A stretch of DNA of 64,000 nucleotides from Azospirillum endophyticum (GTDB lineage: Bacteria; Pseudomonadota; Alphaproteobacteria; Azospirillales; Azospirillaceae), in the NCBI RefSeq assembly GCF_016595245.1, contig NZ_JAENHM010000057.1:1-64000 (forward strand), in the 5' to 3' direction. This document shows positions 17,811 through 26,649 of the stretch, piece after piece. A program made the translations under genes and the position numbers. Positions within the stretch are counted from its first letter, which is position 1, and the number at the start of each line of letters is the position of its first letter. A model generated the notes under the pieces. The model was not told where the DNA came from and did no database searches. It was given only the letters and a program-made list of their open reading frames with translations.

Positions 17811-18736
17811 AGGGCGGCCTCTTCCGGCACCGGCGCGCCGGCGGCGCGGCAGGCGGCGGCCAGCGTGTTCAGCATCAGGCAGGCGATGGTCATCGGGCCG
17901 ACGCCGCCCGGGACCGGCGTGATGGCGCCGGCGACCTTCACCGCCTCGTCGAAGGCGACGTCGCCGACCAGCCGGGTCTTGCCCGGCTCCGCAGCGGCGA
18001 CGCGGTTGATGCCGACCGCGGGAACGCGGTTTATACCAACGTCGATCACCGTGGCGCCCGGCTTGATCCAGTCGCCGCGCACCATCTCCGGCCGGCCGAC
18101 CGCCGCCACCAGGATGTCGGCGCGGCGGCATTCGGCGGGCAGGTCGGCGGTGCGGGAATGGGCCATCGTCACCGTGCAGTCGGCCTGCAGCAGAAGCTGG
18201 GCCATCGGCTTGCCGACGATGTTGGAGCGGCCGAGCACCAGCGCCCGCTTGCCCTTCAGGTCGCGGCCCAGCGTGTCGCGGATCAGCAGCAGGCTGCCCA
18301 GCGGCGTGCAGGGCACGATGGCGCCCGGCTGGCCGGTGGCGAGCAGGCCGGCATTGACGACGTGGAAGCCGTCGGCGTCCTTTTCCGGGACGATGCGGGC
18401 CAGCACCTTCTGAGTGTCGATGTGCCGGGGCAGCGGCAGCTGGACCAGGATGCCGTGCACCGCCGGGTCGGCGTTCAGCCGGTCGATCAGGGCCAGCAGG
18501 TCGGATTCGGCCATGTCGGCCGGCTCGTGATGGTCGAAGCTGTTCATGCCGAGTTCGACCAGCGCCCGCTCCTTGGAGCGGACATAGACCTGGCTGGCCG
18601 CATCCTCGCCCACCAGCACGACGGCCAGACCGGGAGTGACGCCATGGCTGGCCTTCAGCGCCGCCACACCGTCCGCCACCCGCGCACGCAGGCCGGCCGC
18701 GAAGGCCTTGCCGTCGATGATCGTCGCGTCCGCCAT
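17807..18736 (-). CDS. folD: Bifunctional methylenetetrahydrofolate dehydrogenase / methenyltetrahydrofolate cyclohydrolase
   Basis: A 309-residue enzyme of one-carbon metabolism that oxidises methylene-THF with NADP and hydrolyses methenyl-THF. The substrate motif [17 protein letters not shown] contains the catalytic tyrosine and lysine (about residues 41-57), the QLPLP motif lies near residue 100, the glycine motif GRSNIVGKP near 165, and the C-terminal [11 protein letters not shown] is intact. An oddity is the duplicated octapeptide [16 protein letters not shown] at about residues 232-247, where family members normally have one VGINRV. The ATG at 18736 follows the yggU stop by one base and gives the usual N-terminus; the longer frame to 18763 lies within yggU. 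Confidence 0.95.
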   Translation of the reverse strand: MADATIIDGKAFAAGLRARVADGVAALKASHGVTPGLAVVLVGEDAASQVYVRSKERALVELGMNSFDHHEPADMAESDLLALIDRLNADPAVHGILVQLPLPRHIDTQKVLARIVPEKDADGFHVVNAGLLATGQPGAIVPCTPLGSLLLIRDTLGRDLKGKRALVLGRSNIVGKPMAQLLLQADCTVTMAHSRTADLPAECRRADILVAAVGRPEMVRGDWIKPGATVIDVGINRVPAVGINRVAAAEPGKTRLVGDVAFDEAVKVAGAITPVPGGVGPMTIACLMLNTLAAACRAAGAPVPEEAAL

Positions 18737-18737
18737 G

Positions 18738-19097
18738 CTACTCTCCACCCTCGCTGCCCACATCGTCGATCAGGGCGGACAGCCGCGGCAGCAGTGCCGC
18801 CGGGTCGCCCGCCACATGCAGTATCTTGTTCCGGTCGGTGGCGCCGGCCACCACCGTCAGGCTGGTCTTGGGCAGTTTCCATGCCTTCGACAACAGTTTT
18901 ATGACGGCCTCGTTGGCCTTGCCGTTTTCCGGCACCGCCGTGACCGCCAGCTTCAGGACCCGCTTGCCGCCTCCCCCCGCCCCGGACACGGCGGTGTCGG
19001 CCATGCCGGTCACCGCGTTGCGCGACGCCTTGGGCGTCACCCTCAGCGTGACCCGCACTCCGTCGGCCACCGCCTCGAAGGGAGAGGGGACCGCCAT
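18738..19097 (-). CDS. yggU: DUF167 (YggU) family protein
   Basis: A 119-residue protein of the YggU/DUF167 family, small alpha/beta proteins of unknown function conserved from bacteria to eukaryotes. The V-T-P-K-A-S-R-N pattern (about residues 20-27) and the PENGKANEA(V/L)I(K/R)L motif (about 59-71) are the defining blocks. The ATG at 19097 starts just after the yggT stop, with a two-base gap; a longer upstream frame is antisense/shadow of yggT. Its place between yggT and folD is a common alphaproteobacterial order and suggests co-transcription. Confidence 0.9.
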   Translation of the reverse strand: MAVPSPFEAVADGVRVTLRVTPKASRNAVTGMADTAVSGAGGGGKRVLKLAVTAVPENGKANEAVIKLLSKAWKLPKTSLTVVAGATDRNKILHVAGDPAALLPRLSALIDDVGSEGGE

Positions 19098-19099
19098 GG

Positions 19100-19384
19100 T
19101 CAGAAGCGCGGCCAGTACTGGGCCATCAGGTTCTGGATGAAGGAGATCGCCAGCAGCACGACGATCGGCGACAGGTCCAGCCCGCCCAGGTTGGGCAGGA
19201 CGCGGCGGATCGGGCGCAGCACCGGTTCGGTGATGCGGTACAGGAAATCGCCGATCAGGTAGATCGCGCGGTTGCGCGTGTTCACCACGTTGAAGGCGAC
19301 CAGCCAGCTGAGGATCGCCGACAGGATCAGGACCCAGAAGAACAGGTCGAGGATGGTGTTGATGAGCAAATACAGCGCGATCAT
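19100..19384 (-). CDS. yggT: YggT family membrane protein
   Basis: A 94-residue protein with two membrane spans: about residues 3-28 (LLINTILDLFFWVLILSAIL) and about 70-88 (LSPIVVLLAISFIQNLM). The loop between them has the RITEPVLRPIRR(V/I)LP motif that defines YggT. Family members have been linked to osmotic/ion stress and cell division, but the role is unproven. It is the first gene of the yggT-yggU-folD-corA(-modD) operon, whose promoter should lie in the 283-base gap toward the tRNA; I see no clear promoter there. Confidence 0.9.
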   Translation of the reverse strand: MIALYLLINTILDLFFWVLILSAILSWLVAFNVVNTRNRAIYLIGDFLYRITEPVLRPIRRVLPNLGGLDLSPIVVLLAISFIQNLMAQYWPRF

Positions 19385-19667
19385 GCCGGGCCAGCTCCAT
19401 GGCGGTTTTTGCGGCGGTTTTCTGCGGCGGGCGCGCGCAGCGCACCGCGAAGCGGGCGCCAGCCTTTTCCGGGCACCCTAAGCATAAGCATGGAGACCTG
19501 TCCAGTACGGCGGCCCGCCGATCGTCCGGCCGGCCTGCGGCGTATCGGCCGTCCTACGCCGTTGCGCGCGCTCTTCATTTTTTCTGAATCGAGCGCTTGA
19601 CAGCACCCCCCGGCATGGACAATATCCGCGCCACGCCGGGGCGACGAAGACGCAACGGTGTGAGTGT

Positions 19668-19743
19668 GGGGCCGTAGCTCAGCTGGGAGAGCGACGCGTT
19701 CGCAATGCGTAGGTCGGGAGTTCGATCCTCCTCGGCTCCACCA
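19668..19743 (+). tRNA. tRNA-Ala (anticodon CGC)
   Basis: A complete 76-base tRNA with encoded CCA. The acceptor stem GGGGCCG pairs with CGGCTCC and contains the G3-U70 wobble pair that identifies alanine tRNAs. The anticodon loop TTCGCAA gives CGC, reading GCG. The D loop, variable loop and T arm (GGGAGTTCGATCCTCCT) are all regular. It is divergent from yggT. An islet of unusual genes begins just downstream, as is common for tRNA 3' ends used as integration sites. Confidence 0.96.
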
Positions 19744-19831
19744 TTTTCCCCTTCCCTGGAAGGGTGAGACAAGTCGATGGAATGACAGCGGGCGTTGCCG
19801 GGAACGGCATCTGGCCCGCTTTTTCGTTGTG

Positions 19832-19933
19832 TCTATCGGATCGGGTTCGGCCAAGGGCCAGGACCTCGACCCGGAACCGCCACGCGTCGCCATGGTCGAA
19901 CAGAAACGTCACCGCCGCCGCGCCCTTCGGAAA
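19832..19933 (-). pseudogene. Remnant of a pRiA4b ORF-3-like gene
   Basis: About 34 codons on the minus strand translate to a stretch reading FPKGAAAVTFLFDHGDAWRF and continuing RVEVLALGR. This closely matches the C-terminal part of the intact protein at 23635-24072 (FPRVRKAMTFLFDYGDEWRF, RVEVLAMGK). DNA identity is obvious over roughly 100 bases. There is no matching N-terminal part and the frame runs into antisense tRNA sequence, so this is a broken copy, not a gene. Confidence 0.7.
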
Positions 19934-19994
19934 CGCCCGGGCCGAAGGGCGGCCCGGACGATGTGGTGACGGCTTCGGCCATGATGTCCCCCTC

Positions 19995-20894
19995 CTACCG
20001 GTGCGGCGGCCTGCCGCGTTGCGCCTGCGGCAGGCTTTCACGGATGTCGGGGACGCCGGCCAGGAAGATGGCGTCGGGCTGGTGGTTGACGTAGGCGAGG
20101 AAGATGTACTCGTTCCAGTGGTTGGCGGTCGGGCCGAACTTCAGCAGGGTTTCGGCATCCGCGGCTTTCCGTCCGCCGGCCGCGGTCATCCGGACGACCT
20201 CGCGGCCGATATAGTCCAGGAACCGCTGCTCCGTCCCGTCCAGCACCACATAGGGCGTGGTGACCACCACATGATGGCCGATGTCCGGGACCGGCGGGGG
20301 CAGCAGGCGGGTGTACCAGAGCTGGCCGGCTTCCCCGAGATACCCCGTCGCCGAGTGGCACCGCAGGACTCGGCCGGTCACGATGTCCTTCAGCAGCACC
20401 AGCGGGCCGTCCATGCCCATGTGGACGTAGAAACCCATGCGGGAGTCCTGCATCGGCCGGACGATGCCGGCGATCCAGCCCGGCATGCCGGTGGTTTCCG
20501 CCACCCGCAGGATGCAGGTTCCCATGGTCTCCCGGCTGGCCCCGAACTGGAGGTCGAAGAAGGCCCACATGTTGAAATAGCTCGCCGTCAACGGGCTGAT
20601 CGGCGGGCCTTCCGGGATATACTCGTCCTCGGCCTTCGCCATGGCCTTGGCGTACCCCTTCGCCTCGGGCATGGCGGAGATCGCCTCGGCGAACATCGAC
20701 ACCAGCGTCAGCCCCTGGGCATAGAAGGCGAAGGCGGGGTCGTAGCCCTGCTCGACGAGGTCCTCGAAGCGGCTGCCGTCGAGACCGGCCTCGGCGGCCA
20801 GCTCCCGGCCCGCCCGAAACGCGGACAGGTCGATGACGTTCGAGCGGATCTGGGTCGCCACCTTGCGGGCGATCTTGTCGGCGACGCTTCCCAT
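19995..20894 (-). CDS. Hypothetical protein
   Basis: A 299-residue soluble protein with no family I recognise. It is rich in aromatic and glycine residues, with a central block around FNMWAFFDLQFGASRE, a following GFYVHMGMDGPLVLLKD segment and a C-terminal region containing TPYVVLDGTEQRFLDYIGRE that suggests an alpha/beta fold with a beta-rich core. No signal peptide or membrane span. Its neighbours on the same strand are the TPR/SEC-C protein and a pRiA4b ORF-3-like protein, so the three may form a transferred unit beside tRNA-Ala. The start ATG at 20894 follows a 280-base gap containing one 9-bp inverted repeat (21081-21117). Confidence 0.6.
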   Translation of the reverse strand: MGSVADKIARKVATQIRSNVIDLSAFRAGRELAAEAGLDGSRFEDLVEQGYDPAFAFYAQGLTLVSMFAEAISAMPEAKGYAKAMAKAEDEYIPEGPPISPLTASYFNMWAFFDLQFGASRETMGTCILRVAETTGMPGWIAGIVRPMQDSRMGFYVHMGMDGPLVLLKDIVTGRVLRCHSATGYLGEAGQLWYTRLLPPPVPDIGHHVVVTTPYVVLDGTEQRFLDYIGREVVRMTAAGGRKAADAETLLKFGPTANHWNEYIFLAYVNHQPDAIFLAGVPDIRESLPQAQRGRPPHR

Positions 20895-21174
20895 GAGGCT
20901 CCCGCGACCGGTTGGCCCACGCCTTTGTGCATGCGGACGTGGCAGGTATCAATAATATGGGCATGACGGTGCCGTGGACACCCGTGACGATGCCGGTGGG
21001 TGTACGGTTCGGTCAAGGTGGCCATCGTGATGGTACCGCTCGACCGACCTCGATGAAGGCACCGGACATTGTCCAGCCCATCGGTTGCCTGCAAAATCAA
21101 ACCTTGATGGCAACCGAAGTGGAGGGGCTTGAAGGAACTCGGGCCGGCCATACGGACCATGGCCCCCGCCACCC

Positions 21175-23598
21175 TCAGGTCCCGCCGCCGCAGCACTTCT
21201 TGACCTTCTTTCCGGTGCCGAGCGGACATGGGTCGTTCCGGCCCAGCTTGGTCTTGAACATCGCCGGCAGAAGCTTCGGCCGGCCGGCGGCATCGCCGCC
21301 GATCTCATGGTAGAGGGCGACGTAATCGGCGATGAACTCGCCCGGCGTCGACCACCCCGCCGGCCGGCGGCAGGCCAGGCTGCCGCCGTGCTTCGCCCCC
21401 TCTACCAGCAGGCCGATGGCCTCTTCGGCACTCCCCCGGTATTCCGCAACCTGGGCGAGGCCGTAGTAGGCCTCGAGATAGGTCGGGTCGATCTCCAGGC
21501 AGCGGCGGAAATGCTGCTCGGCCGCCGTATACCGGCTGGCGTCGATGAACAGATTGCCGGCCGAGCGATGGGTTGCCGCATCGTCCGGATGGGCCGCGAA
21601 ATGGTTCTCGTAGTCCTCGACGATGTCGGCGATCGACCGCCGGACACCGGCCTCGCTTTCGGCGTACCAGACCTTCAGGACCGACCAGCGCTCCCGGAAA
21701 CGGAAGAGTTCCCAGCCTCCCGGGCGGAGCCCTTCGGCCTCCGCGCCGATGATGGCCAGGGCGTCCGGGGTGAAGTCGAAGTTCGATACGGCCCCGCAGG
21801 ACGAGCAGGGGACGTCCTGGGCCAGAAAGGGCTTGGGGTCGGCCGGGTCGCTCGTGATCCAAATCCGCCGGATGTCGTAGGATGCGGTATGGCCGCAGGC
21901 CCGGCAGGCCAGGGGCAGGGACAGCGATGGGAACAGCGGCAGGGCATCGTCGCCGGTCTCTTCGCCTCGCAATGCCGCGGCCTGCCGCTTGGCCGCCTCG
22001 GCTTCGCGGCGCTCGACCCTGGCGACGAGGTCTTGGTGTTCCGGATCGCCGGCCCGTCCATGCAGCTTCGCCAGCACCACGAAGGCCCGGTCGATTTCCG
22101 GGACCTCCTCGCCGAGCCAGTCGCCCAGCAGGCGGTTCAGGGGTTCGGCATCCAGGACGGAGGCCGCCATCGCGACCCAATCCGCATCCTCGTCGACCAG
22201 CTCGGTGAAATGCTTCGCGATCAGGTCGGTTCCCGCTCCGGTGCCGAGCCGGGATGCCAGGCCGACCGCCGCGAGACACTGGTAGCCGCCCAGCCGGTCG
22301 AAATCGGCGTCCAAAGCCGCAATGGCCCGGTCGCCATAGCGCTCCAGGGCGGCTTCCGCGGCTTCCTGGCTGGGCTCGAACTCCCAGTCCAGGCCGGCGA
22401 TCAACTCCGGCAGGAACTCGTCGTAGCCCAGCAGCCCCATCAGGACGGCGGCATGCCGACCGGCATAGGTGTCCTCGCCGCCGCGGGCGATCGCCGACAG
22501 CTTCGCCACCACCGTCTCGCGGGGAGCATCCTGCAGTGCCGGCAGCGCCGTTTCCAGGCCCGGCGGCAGGTCGATGTCGGCGGTGACGATCCTCCAGATC
22601 GTTTCCGGATCGGCCTGGGAGAGGTCCAGCCGCGGTTGCCACAGCGCCGTCAGAATCCCGCCGAGCCCGAAGACCTCGGCCCAGATCCGTTTTTCCTTCC
22701 AACCTTCCGGCTGCGGAATGCCCGCCTGCATCAGGGCGATGAAGTCATCCCAATGCCCCGGCGATTCGGCGGCTTCGGCGGGTCGCAGATGCTGCTCCAA
22801 CAGCCGGACGGCCGTTCTGGCGTCATTCAGCGGAAGCCCCCGCAGGGCGTTGTCGATCTGGACCAGGGGGCCGTCGGGGTGGAAAAGCTCGCCGGCCAAG
22901 GGGGCGACGGTCTGGCGGGTGTGGCCGAGGGCGAAATCCCTGACGAAACCGATGCGGCTGGCATCGCCGAACAGCCATGTGCCGATTTGGACCAGGGCCT
23001 CGTGAAGCGGCTGATCGCCGGCAGCGGTCCGCCCGAGCCATTCGGTCGTCATCGCGATGCGGTCGGGATGCCGGGTCTTCAGGGCGGCCTCGGCCAGCAT
23101 GGCGTGGTGCCAGACGGTGAAGCCCGAGCCGCGGTTCCTCCCGACGATGCCGGCAGCCGTCGTCAGCAGATCACGGGCATGGCCGCCGGCAAGATCGCGG
23201 AGGCCTTTGACGACGCCGAGCAGCTTCGGAACATCCGGCTCGACCGCTTCGGCGAGACCGGCGAGAAAGGTCCGGAACAGGGCGAGGGCGGCTTCCGGCC
23301 GGAACCGGGCGATCAGCGGGGCCGCCGACCCGGCCAGCGATCCGCTCCATCCCGGCCAACGCTCGGCCAGGAGATCGGCATGCGCAGCCCAGCGTTCCTC
23401 CGGCAGGTGCCGGAGGAACGCGGTCAGTTCGTCCCGGTCGAGGCCGTCGACGAGGCCGGCGAGGGCGGCCTCCGGCAGGACCGTGTCGAGAACCCGCTGC
23501 CGGATGGACGGCGACACCAGGTTGGTGTCGACGGCGACGTCGAGAGCCCAGCGGCGAAGCAGCGGGTCGTCGTGGAACTGCATGGCGAACCTCGGCAT
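21175..23598 (-). CDS. Large TPR protein with zinc ribbon and degenerate SEC-C motif
   Basis: An 807-residue protein. The first ~530 residues are helical repeat-like sequence (HEAT-like, inferred). A zinc-ribbon-like pair CRAC ... CSSC lies at about 565-605. TPR repeats follow at about 690-770 (for example AGNLFIDASRYTAAEQHFRR and the next repeat with LEAYYGLAQVAEYRG). The C-terminus ends in a SEC-C-type motif, RNDPCPLGTGKKVKKCCGG. In the consensus the motif reads CPCGSGKKxKKCC; here the second cysteine is leucine, so a zinc site would lack one ligand. SEC-C tails occur on SecA and on many uncharacterised proteins. It lies in the same minus-strand islet as the two neighbouring genes. The start at 23598 is the first ATG; MQFHDD five residues on is also possible. 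Confidence 0.7.
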   Translation of the reverse strand: MPRFAMQFHDDPLLRRWALDVAVDTNLVSPSIRQRVLDTVLPEAALAGLVDGLDRDELTAFLRHLPEERWAAHADLLAERWPGWSGSLAGSAAPLIARFRPEAALALFRTFLAGLAEAVEPDVPKLLGVVKGLRDLAGGHARDLLTTAAGIVGRNRGSGFTVWHHAMLAEAALKTRHPDRIAMTTEWLGRTAAGDQPLHEALVQIGTWLFGDASRIGFVRDFALGHTRQTVAPLAGELFHPDGPLVQIDNALRGLPLNDARTAVRLLEQHLRPAEAAESPGHWDDFIALMQAGIPQPEGWKEKRIWAEVFGLGGILTALWQPRLDLSQADPETIWRIVTADIDLPPGLETALPALQDAPRETVVAKLSAIARGGEDTYAGRHAAVLMGLLGYDEFLPELIAGLDWEFEPSQEAAEAALERYGDRAIAALDADFDRLGGYQCLAAVGLASRLGTGAGTDLIAKHFTELVDEDADWVAMAASVLDAEPLNRLLGDWLGEEVPEIDRAFVVLAKLHGRAGDPEHQDLVARVERREAEAAKRQAAALRGEETGDDALPLFPSLSLPLACRACGHTASYDIRRIWITSDPADPKPFLAQDVPCSSCGAVSNFDFTPDALAIIGAEAEGLRPGGWELFRFRERWSVLKVWYAESEAGVRRSIADIVEDYENHFAAHPDDAATHRSAGNLFIDASRYTAAEQHFRRCLEIDPTYLEAYYGLAQVAEYRGSAEEAIGLLVEGAKHGGSLACRRPAGWSTPGEFIADYVALYHEIGGDAAGRPKLLPAMFKTKLGRNDPCPLGTGKKVKKCCGGGT

Positions 23599-23634
23599 GG
23601 GTGAGGGAGGCGGGGCCGCGGCGGAGCGAAGGGT

Positions 23635-24072
23635 TCAGTCCTCCTCGCCGAAATCCGGATATTGGGGCGGGGCCTTGCCGACCGACGCGACCACCCTGGG
23701 ATAGCGCTTGCGCGGTTCCCGCTTGCCCATGGCCAGGACCTCGACCCGGAACCGCCACTCGTCGCCATAGTCGAACAGGAAGGTCATCGCCTTCCTGACT
23801 CTCGGAAAGGCTTGGGCCACCGTCGTGTTCCGGACGCTGAGGGAGCCATCGCCCTCGCCCATGTCGGCGAAGAGTTCGTACCGGGGCTCGGCGTCGTAGA
23901 TGTGGCCGGCGAGCTTGGGGAAGAACCCGAAGGCGTGGTCCAGGTCGAAGGCGTAGGCGCGGACGATGGCCGCGGCAAGATCGTAGAGGGAGCGGTCGCT
24001 CGGGATCTCGATGTCCCGGTAGAGATCGGGCTCAAGGGCGGCCCGGATGATGTGGGTGGGTGCTTCGACCAT
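23635..24072 (-). CDS. Plasmid pRiA4b ORF-3-like protein (IS1096-passenger-type)
   Basis: A 145-residue protein matching the pRiA4b ORF-3 family, small proteins carried by plasmids and some insertion elements and also by chromosomes; their function is unknown. Conserved blocks visible are IEIPSDRSLYDLAAAIVRAY near the start, FDLDHAFGFF, and FLFDYGDEWRFRVEVL near the C-terminus. The frame continues far upstream but the ATG at 24072 matches the family N-terminus. It lies 36 bases upstream of the TPR/SEC-C gene on the same strand, so co-transcription is likely. A broken copy of its C-terminus lies at 19832-19933, on the far side of the islet. Four tandem 14-bp repeats sit just upstream of its start. 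Confidence 0.75.
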   Translation of the reverse strand: MVEAPTHIIRAALEPDLYRDIEIPSDRSLYDLAAAIVRAYAFDLDHAFGFFPKLAGHIYDAEPRYELFADMGEGDGSLSVRNTTVAQAFPRVRKAMTFLFDYGDEWRFRVEVLAMGKREPRKRYPRVVASVGKAPPQYPDFGEED

Positions 24073-24084
24073 GCCGTGATCCTC

Positions 24085-24140
24085 CCATCTGTCTGGGGCC
24101 ATCTGTCTCAGGCCATCTCTCTGGGGCCATCCGTCTGGAG
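24085..24140. repeat. Four tandem copies of a 14-bp unit
   Basis: Four adjacent 14-base units: CCATCTGTCTGGGG, CCATCTGTCTCAGG, CCATCTCTCTGGGG, CCATCCGTCTGGAG. They begin 12 bases upstream of the start of the pRiA4b-like gene on the minus strand, so they form its leader or promoter region. Possible iterated binding sites or slippage-prone repeat. Confidence 0.8.
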
Positions 24141-24206
24141 GCGGTCCGCCTGCCTGTCGCCTCCGGTCTGCCGCATCCACGCCACGCGCAGGAAGCGGCC
24201 GCCTCC

Positions 24207-25577
24207 TCAGCCGTTCTCCGCCAGCACCGTACCGGCCAGATAGAGCGAGCCGCAGATCAGCACGCGCGCCGGCGTCCGCCGGCCGGCCACCAGATCGGCC
24301 AGGGCGGCGTCCACCCCATCGGCGGCGCCATGGTCGCGGATGCCGCAGAGCTTGGCGGTCTCGCAGGATTCCTCGGCGGTGAAGCTGGCCTCTTCGCCGG
24401 GGATCGCCACCGCGCGCAGGGAATGGGTGAAGGGGGCCAGCGGGCCGAGGAACTCGAACGGGTCCTTGCTGGACAGCATGCCATAGATCAGCAGCAGCGG
24501 CAGGGCCGGGTTGCCGTCCGATTGCCCGCGCGACCAGTCGACCGCCTGGCGGGCCAGAACCTCGCCCGCCGAGTCGTTGTGGCCGCCGTCCAGCCACAGC
24601 TCCCACCCCGGCGGCAGGCTCTCGGCCAGCGGACCCCGGGTCAGGCGCTGCAGCCGCGCCGGCCATTCGACGGCAGCGAGGCCGCGGCGCACCGCCTCGT
24701 CGTCCACCGCCAGCGGCAGATGGTCGAGACAGGCGATGGCGACGCCGGCGTTGGTGATCTGGTGGGCGCCGGCCAGTCCGGGCAGCGGCAGGTCGAGATG
24801 GCGCTTGGCGCTCTCGAAGCGGAAGCCGTTCGGCCGCTCCTCCACCGACCAGTCCTGGATCGGGGCGGCGATGGCGGTGGCGCGCAGTTTCAGCGCCTTC
24901 AGCGCGTCGGCCTCCGGTTGGGGGGCGAGGACCACCGGGACGCCGGGCTTGAAGATGCCGGCCTTCTCGCTGGCGATCTCCAGCAGCGAGTCGCCCAGGA
25001 ACTGGCGGTGGTCGTAGGAGATGCGGGTGATCGCCGTCACCGCCGGCCGGTCCACCACGTTGGTGGCGTCGAGCCGTCCGCCCAACCCGGTTTCCAGCAG
25101 GACCACGTCGGCCGGCACGCGGGAGAAGGCGAGGAAGGCGGCGACCGTCGTCACCTCGAAGAAGGTGATCGGGTTGCCGGCGTTGGCGACTTCGCATTCC
25201 GCCAGCAGGGCGGCCAGATGCTCGTCGTCGATCAGCCGGCCACCCTGACTCGCGCCCAGCCGGATGCGCTCGTGGAAGCGCACGAGATGCGGCGAGGTGT
25301 AGACATGGACGCGATGGCCGGCCGCCTCCAGCATCGCGCGCAGGAAGGCGACCGTCGATCCCTTGCCGTTGGTGCCGGCGACATGGACCACCGGCGGCAG
25401 CTTCCGCTCCGGATGGTCCAGAGCCGCCAGCAACCGGCGCACCCGGTCCAGCGACAGGTCGATGACCTTGGGGTGAAGCCCCTTCAACCGGTCCAGCACC
25501 GGGTCGGACCGGCTGGCGGCCGGCCCGGTGGGCGGAGTGGCCAACGTCTGGGCCAACGGAAGGGAGGCGTCGGTCAT
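24207..25577 (-). CDS. folC: Bifunctional folylpolyglutamate synthase / dihydrofolate synthase
   Basis: A 456-residue Mur-ligase-like enzyme that adds glutamate to dihydropteroate and folates. The ATP loop GTNGKGSTVAFL is at about residues 56-67, the YTSPHLVRFHERI block follows at about 81-93, and ENxLGGRLDATN-type sequence (TGLGGRLDATN) is near residue 143. The C-terminal domain includes the conserved DGGHN motif. The ATG at 25577 gives the normal start; the long upstream extension overlaps accD and is a shadow. It is the last gene of the trpB-trpA-X-HEPN-accD-folC string, 34 bases after accD, an order (trp-accD-folC) found in many alphaproteobacteria. Confidence 0.95.
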   Translation of the reverse strand: MTDASLPLAQTLATPPTGPAASRSDPVLDRLKGLHPKVIDLSLDRVRRLLAALDHPERKLPPVVHVAGTNGKGSTVAFLRAMLEAAGHRVHVYTSPHLVRFHERIRLGASQGGRLIDDEHLAALLAECEVANAGNPITFFEVTTVAAFLAFSRVPADVVLLETGLGGRLDATNVVDRPAVTAITRISYDHRQFLGDSLLEIASEKAGIFKPGVPVVLAPQPEADALKALKLRATAIAAPIQDWSVEERPNGFRFESAKRHLDLPLPGLAGAHQITNAGVAIACLDHLPLAVDDEAVRRGLAAVEWPARLQRLTRGPLAESLPPGWELWLDGGHNDSAGEVLARQAVDWSRGQSDGNPALPLLLIYGMLSSKDPFEFLGPLAPFTHSLRAVAIPGEEASFTAEESCETAKLCGIRDHGAADGVDAALADLVAGRRTPARVLICGSLYLAGTVLAENG

Positions 25578-25611
25578 GATCGTCTCTGCTGGAATGTCGA
25601 GGAACCGCCGG

Positions 25612-26649
25612 TCAGTCGTCGCCGGCCTGGACCGGCGCGGCCGGCTGGGCGGCGGGCGGCGTCGCGACCGGCTGGGCCGCCGTCGGCTGGGCGGCCGGCT
25701 GCGCAACCGGCTGTCCCGCCGGCTGGGGCAGCTGGGCCGGCTCGCCGTCGGCCGCCTGGGCGGCGGTCAGGTCGAGATCCTCCGGCTCCAGCGCATCGAT
25801 GCGCGGGGTCATCAGCAGGCCGATGGTGCGGACCAGCGTCGGGCGCAGGTCGCGGCGGTGGACGACCATGTCGACCATGCCGTGCTCCAGCAGGTATTCG
25901 GAGCGCTGGAAGCCTTCCGGCAGGGTCTCGCGGATCGTGCTCTCGATCACGCGGGCGCCGGCGAAGCCGATCTGCGCGCCCTTCTCGGCGATGTGGATGT
26001 CGCCCAGCATGGCGAAGCTGGCGGTGACGCCGCCGGTGGTCGGGTCGGTCAGCACGACGATGTAGGGCAGGCCGGCTTCCTTGACCATCTCGACCGCGAT
26101 GGTGGTGCGCGGCATCTGCATCAGCGACAGGATGCCTTCCTGCATGCGCGCCCCGCCCGAGGCGGGCACGACGATCAGCGGCGCGTTCTTCGCCACCGCC
26201 AGCCGGGCGGCGGTCAGCAACCCCTCGCCGACGGCGATGCCCATCGACCCGCCCATGAAGCCGAAGTCGAAGGCGGCGACCACGGCGGCATGGCCGCCGA
26301 TGCGGCCCTCGCCGACGACGATGGCGTCGGTGCGGCCGGTCTTGGTCTGGGCTTCCTTCAGGCGGTCGGTGTAGCGCTTCTGGTCGCGGAACTTCAGCGG
26401 ATCGGCGACCGACTTCGGCAGCTCGACGCCCTCATAGGCGCTGTCGTCGAACATCGTCTCCAGCCTCTTGACCGGACCGAGCCGCATGTGGAAGCCGCAA
26501 TGCTGGCAGACGTGCAGGTTCTCTTCCAGCTCGCGGTGGAACAGCATCGACTCGCAGCTCGGGCATTTGTGCCAGAGGTTGTCGGGCACTTCCTTGCGGG
26601 CGTAGAGCGCGCGGATCTTGGGGCGGACGTAGTTGGTAAGCCAGTTCAT
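25612..26649 (-). CDS. accD: Acetyl-CoA carboxylase carboxyltransferase subunit beta
   Basis: A 345-residue subunit of the carboxyltransferase that makes malonyl-CoA for fatty acid synthesis. The N-terminal zinc ribbon is intact (CPSC at about 29-32, CQHC at about 48-51), followed by the crotonase-like fold with GGSMG and [11 protein letters not shown] motifs. The last ~45 residues form a low-complexity proline/alanine/glutamine tail with repeated AQP units, longer than in E. coli. The ATG at 26649 overlaps the stop of the HEPN-type gene (ATGA, 26646-26649), so translation of this essential gene may be coupled to a gene that looks newly inserted. In relatives trpA usually precedes accD directly. 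Confidence 0.96.
   Translation of the reverse strand: MNWLTNYVRPKIRALYARKEVPDNLWHKCPSCESMLFHRELEENLHVCQHCGFHMRLGPVKRLETMFDDSAYEGVELPKSVADPLKFRDQKRYTDRLKEAQTKTGRTDAIVVGEGRIGGHAAVVAAFDFGFMGGSMGIAVGEGLLTAARLAVAKNAPLIVVPASGGARMQEGILSLMQMPRTTIAVEMVKEAGLPYIVVLTDPTTGGVTASFAMLGDIHIAEKGAQIGFAGARVIESTIRETLPEGFQRSEYLLEHGMVDMVVHRRDLRPTLVRTIGLLMTPRIDALEPEDLDLTAAQAADGEPAQLPQPAGQPVAQPAAQPTAAQPVATPPAAQPAAPVQAGDD

Noticed and set aside
19679-20041. 120-codon minus-strand frame over the tRNA region
   Set aside because: Only about 34 codons match a known gene (the pRiA4b-like remnant); the rest is antisense tRNA and intergenic sequence.
20895-21174. 280-base gap between the two islet genes as a hidden gene
   Set aside because: Short frames there lack ribosome sites; only one 9-bp inverted repeat (21081-21117) stands out.
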